DNA from: Planctomycetia bacterium
GTDB taxonomy: Bacteria > Planctomycetota > Phycisphaerae > Phycisphaerales > SM1A02
Assembly (NCBI GenBank): GCA_009936695.1
Contig: JAACEA010000257.1
Span: 1-9,286 of the forward strand
Direction of reading: 5' to 3'
DNA: 9,286 bases
The notes under the pieces are model-generated. The model was given only the letters and a program-made list of their open reading frames with translations, did not search any database and was not told the DNA's origin. Of this stretch, positions 6,020 to 9,286 are shown one piece after another. The position numbers and the translations under genes are program-made. The number at the start of each line of letters is the position of its first letter. Positions within the stretch are counted from its first letter, which is position 1.

Positions 6020-7612
6020 ATGTCGAAGATCAAGGGTGGAGAGACCGGCGACCGTCGAGGCTCGGAGGGACTGACGCGACGCGAGGTTCTCGCGGGGGGG
6101 ATTTCGATGAGCGTGCTGCCCGCCGTGGTTCCACGCCGGGTTCATGTCGATCGAGAGACGCTCGACGTGCTGGTGGTGGGTGGTGGGGTGTCGGGGTGCT
6201 ATGTCGCATCGCGGCTCGCGGAGGCGTCGCCGGAGCGTCGAATCGAGTTGCACGAGCGAGGGGATCGGATCGGGGGACGCCTGTGGTCGGTCAAGCCCGA
6301 AGGCATGACGAGCCAGGTCGCCGAACTCGGTGGGATGCGGATCGCGGACGACCAGACGCCGCTCCTCGGGCTGGTCGCGGCGCTGGGATTGTCCGTCGAT
6401 CCCTATCCGGCCACCACGCCGAGGGACCTGTACTACGCCCGAGGCATCCGAACGCGGGCTTCGAAACTGGTCGCCGGGCCGAGCTCCGGGTTCCAGGTCC
6501 GCAAGGACCTTCGTGGTCGGACGGTCTCGGAACTCTTCGACATCGTCGTGAAGAAGGCGACCGGGCGCGCCGACTGGTCACGGGAGGAAGTCCACGTCAT
6601 CGTCGACGACCTGCGGTATCAAGGGCACCTCCTCCGCGATCTGCCGTACGAGTGGGTCTTCGAGGACATCCTCGGCCACGAAGCGGCCCGGATGCTCGTG
6701 TTCGCGATGGGATACGGAAGGCCCAACACCAGTGCCGCGATCTTCCTGAAGGAGGCGATGCTGGACCTCTTCATCGGGGGCTACCGCCACGTGCGTGGCG
6801 GATACCAGCAGGTGCCGCTCGGACTGGCCGAGCGGGCCCGAAAGCAGGGCGTCGAATTTCGGATGAAATCCGAGATGGTCGATCTCCGGTTCGACGGCGA
6901 GCTGACCGCGGTGACGTTCCGGGGCGCGGACGGGCGGACATCGGTCCGGAAGGCCAGGAAGGTCGTCGTGACGCTCCCGATGTCGGCCTACGACCTGCTG
7001 CCCGACGATTGTCCGCTTCGAGGAAGCAATCCGCTCACCGCGATGTGCACCGCGATGCTTCCGGTGCCCGCCACCAAGATCTACGTCAACTTCCCGAACC
7101 AGTGGTGGAAGTCGATGGACATCCCATCGGGCCGCTCGATCACGGATCTCCCCATTCGACAGGTGTTCTATCTGGGTGATCCCAGCGGTCGTGGCCTCAC
7201 CCTGAGCCCCTACGTCGCCGGCGGGTACGACTCGGGCTTCTGGTCGCCGTTGCTGCCCGCATCGGGCCACCGCGGAGCCGGTGACTCGCTCGCCGGAGCG
7301 ACGATCCATCGCCAGCTTCGACAGATGCACGGAATCGAGATTCCAAAGCCGTCGGAGATCCTCTTCCGCAGGTTCGCCGGCGGGGCGGTCGGTCACGGAT
7401 GGAACATGTGGCGACCGGGGTTCGAACCTTCCAGGATCGTCGCCGGGGCCCGTCAGCCGATCGCCGGTCGCGACGTGTACTGCGTGGGGCAGGCCACCAG
7501 CCGGATCCAGGGTTGGGTGATGAGCACGCTGGACACGACGGAATCGGTGCTTCGGTCACGATTCGGTCTGGAGCGGCCCGACTGGTGGCCTGCGTCCTAC
7601 CGGATTCGATAG
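6020..7612 (+). CDS. Flavin amine-oxidase-family protein with twin-arginine-type N-terminus
   Basis: A 530-residue FAD-dependent oxidoreductase. The Rossmann motif is DVLVVGGGVSG (49-59; G54-G56-G59), the ribose-binding acid is E79, and RIGGR (83-87) with ELGGMR (102-107) completes the N-terminal FAD site typical of monoamine and L-amino-acid oxidases. The C-terminal FAD segment is DVYCVGQATSRIQGWV (485-500), where Q497-G498-W499 matches the usual 'QGW.EGA' block. Residues 18-37 (LTRREVLAGG then hydrophobic) look like a Tat signal, TRREVL being close to SRRxFLK, so export of the folded flavoprotein is likely; the signal is short and there is no obvious AxA cleavage site. The substrate (amine, amino acid or a carotenoid-like compound) cannot be told from the sequence. 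The start is supported by AAGGGAG (6008-6014), 5 nt before the ATG. It lies in the same direction as its neighbours but has its own leader region. Confidence 0.85.
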   Translation: MSKIKGGETGDRRGSEGLTRREVLAGGISMSVLPAVVPRRVHVDRETLDVLVVGGGVSGCYVASRLAEASPERRIELHERGDRIGGRLWSVKPEGMTSQVAELGGMRIADDQTPLLGLVAALGLSVDPYPATTPRDLYYARGIRTRASKLVAGPSSGFQVRKDLRGRTVSELFDIVVKKATGRADWSREEVHVIVDDLRYQGHLLRDLPYEWVFEDILGHEAARMLVFAMGYGRPNTSAAIFLKEAMLDLFIGGYRHVRGGYQQVPLGLAERARKQGVEFRMKSEMVDLRFDGELTAVTFRGADGRTSVRKARKVVVTLPMSAYDLLPDDCPLRGSNPLTAMCTAMLPVPATKIYVNFPNQWWKSMDIPSGRSITDLPIRQVFYLGDPSGRGLTLSPYVAGGYDSGFWSPLLPASGHRGAGDSLAGATIHRQLRQMHGIEIPKPSEILFRRFAGGAVGHGWNMWRPGFEPSRIVAGARQPIAGRDVYCVGQATSRIQGWVMSTLDTTESVLRSRFGLERPDWWPASYRIR

Positions 7613-7707
7613 GGGCGATCCAGGGCTCGAGCGCGTGGGATTCGACGGCCGCCGCCTGATTCATCCAAAGAGTGGATCTCGGGCGGGCCGCGAGGTGGGC
7701 GAGGCGG

Positions 7708-7713
7708 TACCTT
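7708..7713 (+). promoter_or_regulatory. Possible -10 box for the mechanosensitive channel gene
   Basis: TACCTT within cggtaccttt (7705-7714) closely resembles cggtacactt (482-491) before the GH10-like gene, at a similar distance from its start codon. It would give a leader of about 28 nt containing the ribosome site AGGAG (7738-7742). No -35 match. The 135-nt gap between the oxidase stop and the channel gene otherwise shows no strong hairpin or other gene. Confidence 0.25.
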
Positions 7714-7747
7714 TTCATGACGCGATGATCGATCCCGAGGAGAAGCG

Positions 7748-9094
7748 ATGGCGAGCGAAGACGACAAGACGATTCCGGACAAGGTCGAAGGCGCGTTCGG
7801 CGACTCGGCCGAGGTCGTTCAAGAGACCCTGGGCGAATGGCTCAAACCGCTCGAGGGCACGCCCTTCCTGTACATCGGGGTGGTCACGGTGGCGCTGCTG
7901 CTGCTCCTCTGGGTCCTGCATCTGGTCTTCCGGTTCCTGGTGATCCGCCCGCTCGTCAGCAATCGTCTGTTCAGTCGGTCGAAGTGGTTGAAGCCCCAGG
8001 ACCTGATCGACACCGGAGTCCTGTCGAGCATCGCCACGATGCTCTCGATCCTGTGCATCGGGGTGGTCGTCGATCTCCTTCCGAAGGTGGGGGCGGCCTA
8101 CGAAGAGGGAGCGACCCGGGTGGTGGACGCGATGTTCGTCTTCTTCTGCGCCCAGTTGCTCGTCCGGGCGGGGCGATTTCTCGACATCGTGTACTCGCGT
8201 CTCCCCTCGGTCGACCGCCCCGGCGCGCTGATGGGCTATGTCTCGGTCGGCGCGTTTCTCGCCTACGGCACCGCGCTGGTCATCATGGTCTCGGTGATTC
8301 TCGACATATCGCCGCTCTACTTCCTGACGGGAATCGGAGCCGCGTCGGCGATCCTCCTCATCGTGTTCCGTGACACGCTCCTCTCGATGTTCGCGAACAT
8401 CGTGGTGACCACGGGCGATCTCGTCCGGGTGGGCGACTGGATCCATGTCCCGTCGAGCAGCGCCGACGGCTACGTGATCGAGATCTCCCTGAACGTGGTC
8501 AAGGTCCAGAACTTCGACAAGACGATCACCGTGCTCCCGACCTACCTCCTCGTCCAGGAGGCGTTCGTCAATTACCGCGGGATGTACAAGGCGGGGGGGC
8601 GACGGATCAAGCGATCGATCATGCTCGACCAGCGAACCATCCGCCCGCTCGCGTCCGCCGAACTGGATCGTCTCGAGGGAATCCCGCTGGTGAGCCGGGC
8701 GATCGAGCTCGATCGAGCCGAACTCGCTTCGAGGGCCGGAGGGGATCGGACGACGAACAGCGGGCTCTTTCGTCACTACATCCTTGCGTACCTCCAGGCG
8801 CATCCGAAGATCCATCAGCAGGGCTTCACGATGCTGGTCCGCCAGCTCCAGCCCACCGCGGAGGGCCTTCCGCTCGAGCTCTACTGTTTCGTCGACGACA
8901 CCGCCTGGGCGGCGTTTGAAGAGGTCCAGTCGACGATCTTCGACCAGCTGCTCGGCACGCTGCCGGCATTCGGCCTCCGTGTCTATCAGGGCGAGAGCGA
9001 CTTCCAGGAACCCAACCCCGAGGCGAGGCGACTCGACGTCGACCCGGCGGTGTTCGGGCCGGTGCAGGCCTCCGCGAACGGGAAGGACGCCTGA
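7748..9094 (+). CDS. ybdG: YbdG-type MscS-family mechanosensitive channel
   Basis: A 448-residue inner-membrane channel that opens under membrane tension and relieves osmotic downshock. Five hydrophobic segments are seen: ~40-64, 91-111, 122-148, 160-186 and the pore-lining segment ~189-221 (SPLYFLTGIGAASAILLIVF then RDTLLSMFANI), matching the five-helix YbdG architecture. The MscS beta domain follows (GDLVRVGDWIHV, 223-234). The C-terminal part has the YbdG signature: GRRIKRSI, FRHYILAYLQAHPKIH, MLVRQLQPTAEGLPLELYCF and IFDQLLGTLPAFGLRVYQ. This separates it from small MscS (286 aa) and from the long MscK type. E. coli YbdG is about 415 residues; the extra length here is mainly the acidic N-terminus and a ~30-residue tail. 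The ATG has AGGAG 5 nt upstream. The symbol is assigned by family resemblance, not proven orthology. Confidence 0.92.
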   Translation: MASEDDKTIPDKVEGAFGDSAEVVQETLGEWLKPLEGTPFLYIGVVTVALLLLLWVLHLVFRFLVIRPLVSNRLFSRSKWLKPQDLIDTGVLSSIATMLSILCIGVVVDLLPKVGAAYEEGATRVVDAMFVFFCAQLLVRAGRFLDIVYSRLPSVDRPGALMGYVSVGAFLAYGTALVIMVSVILDISPLYFLTGIGAASAILLIVFRDTLLSMFANIVVTTGDLVRVGDWIHVPSSSADGYVIEISLNVVKVQNFDKTITVLPTYLLVQEAFVNYRGMYKAGGRRIKRSIMLDQRTIRPLASAELDRLEGIPLVSRAIELDRAELASRAGGDRTTNSGLFRHYILAYLQAHPKIHQQGFTMLVRQLQPTAEGLPLELYCFVDDTAWAAFEEVQSTIFDQLLGTLPAFGLRVYQGESDFQEPNPEARRLDVDPAVFGPVQASANGKDA

Positions 9095-9153
9095 CGAGAC
9101 GGCCGGCCCCGTCATCTCCGATCGGCGACCCCGCACTTCGTGTCTGGTCCATG

Positions 9154-9188
9154 ACGAAGGCCCCGGTCGGACGGACCGGTGCCTTCGT
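9154..9188. terminator. Strong hairpin between converging channel gene and tRNA-Ser
   Basis: ACGAAGGCCCCGGTC (9154-9168) pairs with GACCGGTGCCTTCGT (9174-9188): 14 of 15 pairs with one C/T mismatch and a 5-nt loop (GGACG). It lies 60 nt after the channel stop and 15 nt beyond the 3' end of the tRNA gene on the other strand, the right place for a two-way terminator. Neither side has a T tract, so classic intrinsic termination is doubtful; it may instead act as an mRNA 3'-end stabiliser. Confidence 0.6.
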
Positions 9189-9202
9189 GGGGATTCGGGG
9201 AA

Positions 9203-9286
9203 CGGACAGGGCGGGATTCGAACCCGCGGTACCGCTGACGCGGTACGCCGGTTTAGCAAACCGGTGCCTTCAGCCGCTCGGCCACC
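9203..9286 (-). tRNA. tRNA-Ser(GCU), 5' end cut by window edge
   Basis: On the minus strand: TGGCCGAGCGGCTGAAGGC (D-arm region), anticodon stem-loop CCGGT-TTGCTAA-ACCGG with anticodon GCT (plus strand 9255-9257), long variable arm GTACCGC-GTCA-GCGGTAC, T-arm GCGGG-TTCGAAT-CCCGC, acceptor 3' strand CCTGTCC and discriminator G (9203). The long variable arm and G73 identify serine; it reads AGC/AGU codons. Only the last two bases of the 5' acceptor strand (expected GGACAGG) are inside the window. CCA is not encoded (GTTCCC follows), so it must be added by the CCA-adding enzyme. Confidence 0.97.

Noticed and set aside
7715..9259. 514-codon minus-strand frame opposite the channel gene
   Set aside because: Arg/Asp/His-rich low-complexity antisense translation, and it runs into the tRNA-Ser gene and hairpin, so it cannot be a real gene.

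Overview
The window is dense, high-GC bacterial chromosome. It carries five complete plus-strand genes, the 5' part of a divergent purC at the left edge, and an almost complete tRNA-Ser on the minus strand at the right edge. There are no mobile elements, CRISPR arrays, phage genes or rRNA. The best lineage guess is the Planctomycetota, probably a Phycisphaerae-type bacterium. This rests mainly on the gene at 535-2091: its 'LQTCLLPxREKPYDLALELARHR' type N-terminal block fused to a GH10-like barrel resembles a family I know from planctomycetes. The lineage is an inference, not a measurement.

Layout. (1) 1-386, minus: start of purC (SAICAR synthase, purine synthesis), with a -10-like box so close to the ATG that the mRNA is probably leaderless. 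(2) 387-534: divergent intergenic region. (3) 535-2091, 2117-2473 and 2470-5832, plus: a tightly packed set, probably one operon. It encodes a GH10-like protein that lacks both catalytic glutamates, a small membrane-anchored or secreted helix-hairpin-helix (ComEA-like) protein, and the transcription-repair coupling factor Mfd. The last two overlap by ATGA. (4) 5833-6019: leader region with a -10-like box and a possible 19-codon leader ORF. (5) 6020-7612: flavin amine-oxidase-family protein with a twin-arginine-like N-terminus. (6) 7748-9094: YbdG-type MscS mechanosensitive channel. (7) 9154-9188: strong hairpin between the converging channel gene and tRNA gene. (8) 9203-9286, minus: tRNA-Ser(GCU), missing about 5 nt at its 5' end.

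The genes do not form one pathway. The clearest functional grouping is HhH protein plus Mfd (both connected to DNA, but probably on opposite sides of the membrane), and that link may be no more than shared transcription. Most of the window is ordinary housekeeping sequence. The items most worth a second look are the apparently non-catalytic GH10-like protein, the leaderless purC start, the small HhH protein coupled to mfd, and the short leader ORF in the oxidase 5' region. I found no convincing new multi-gene system.
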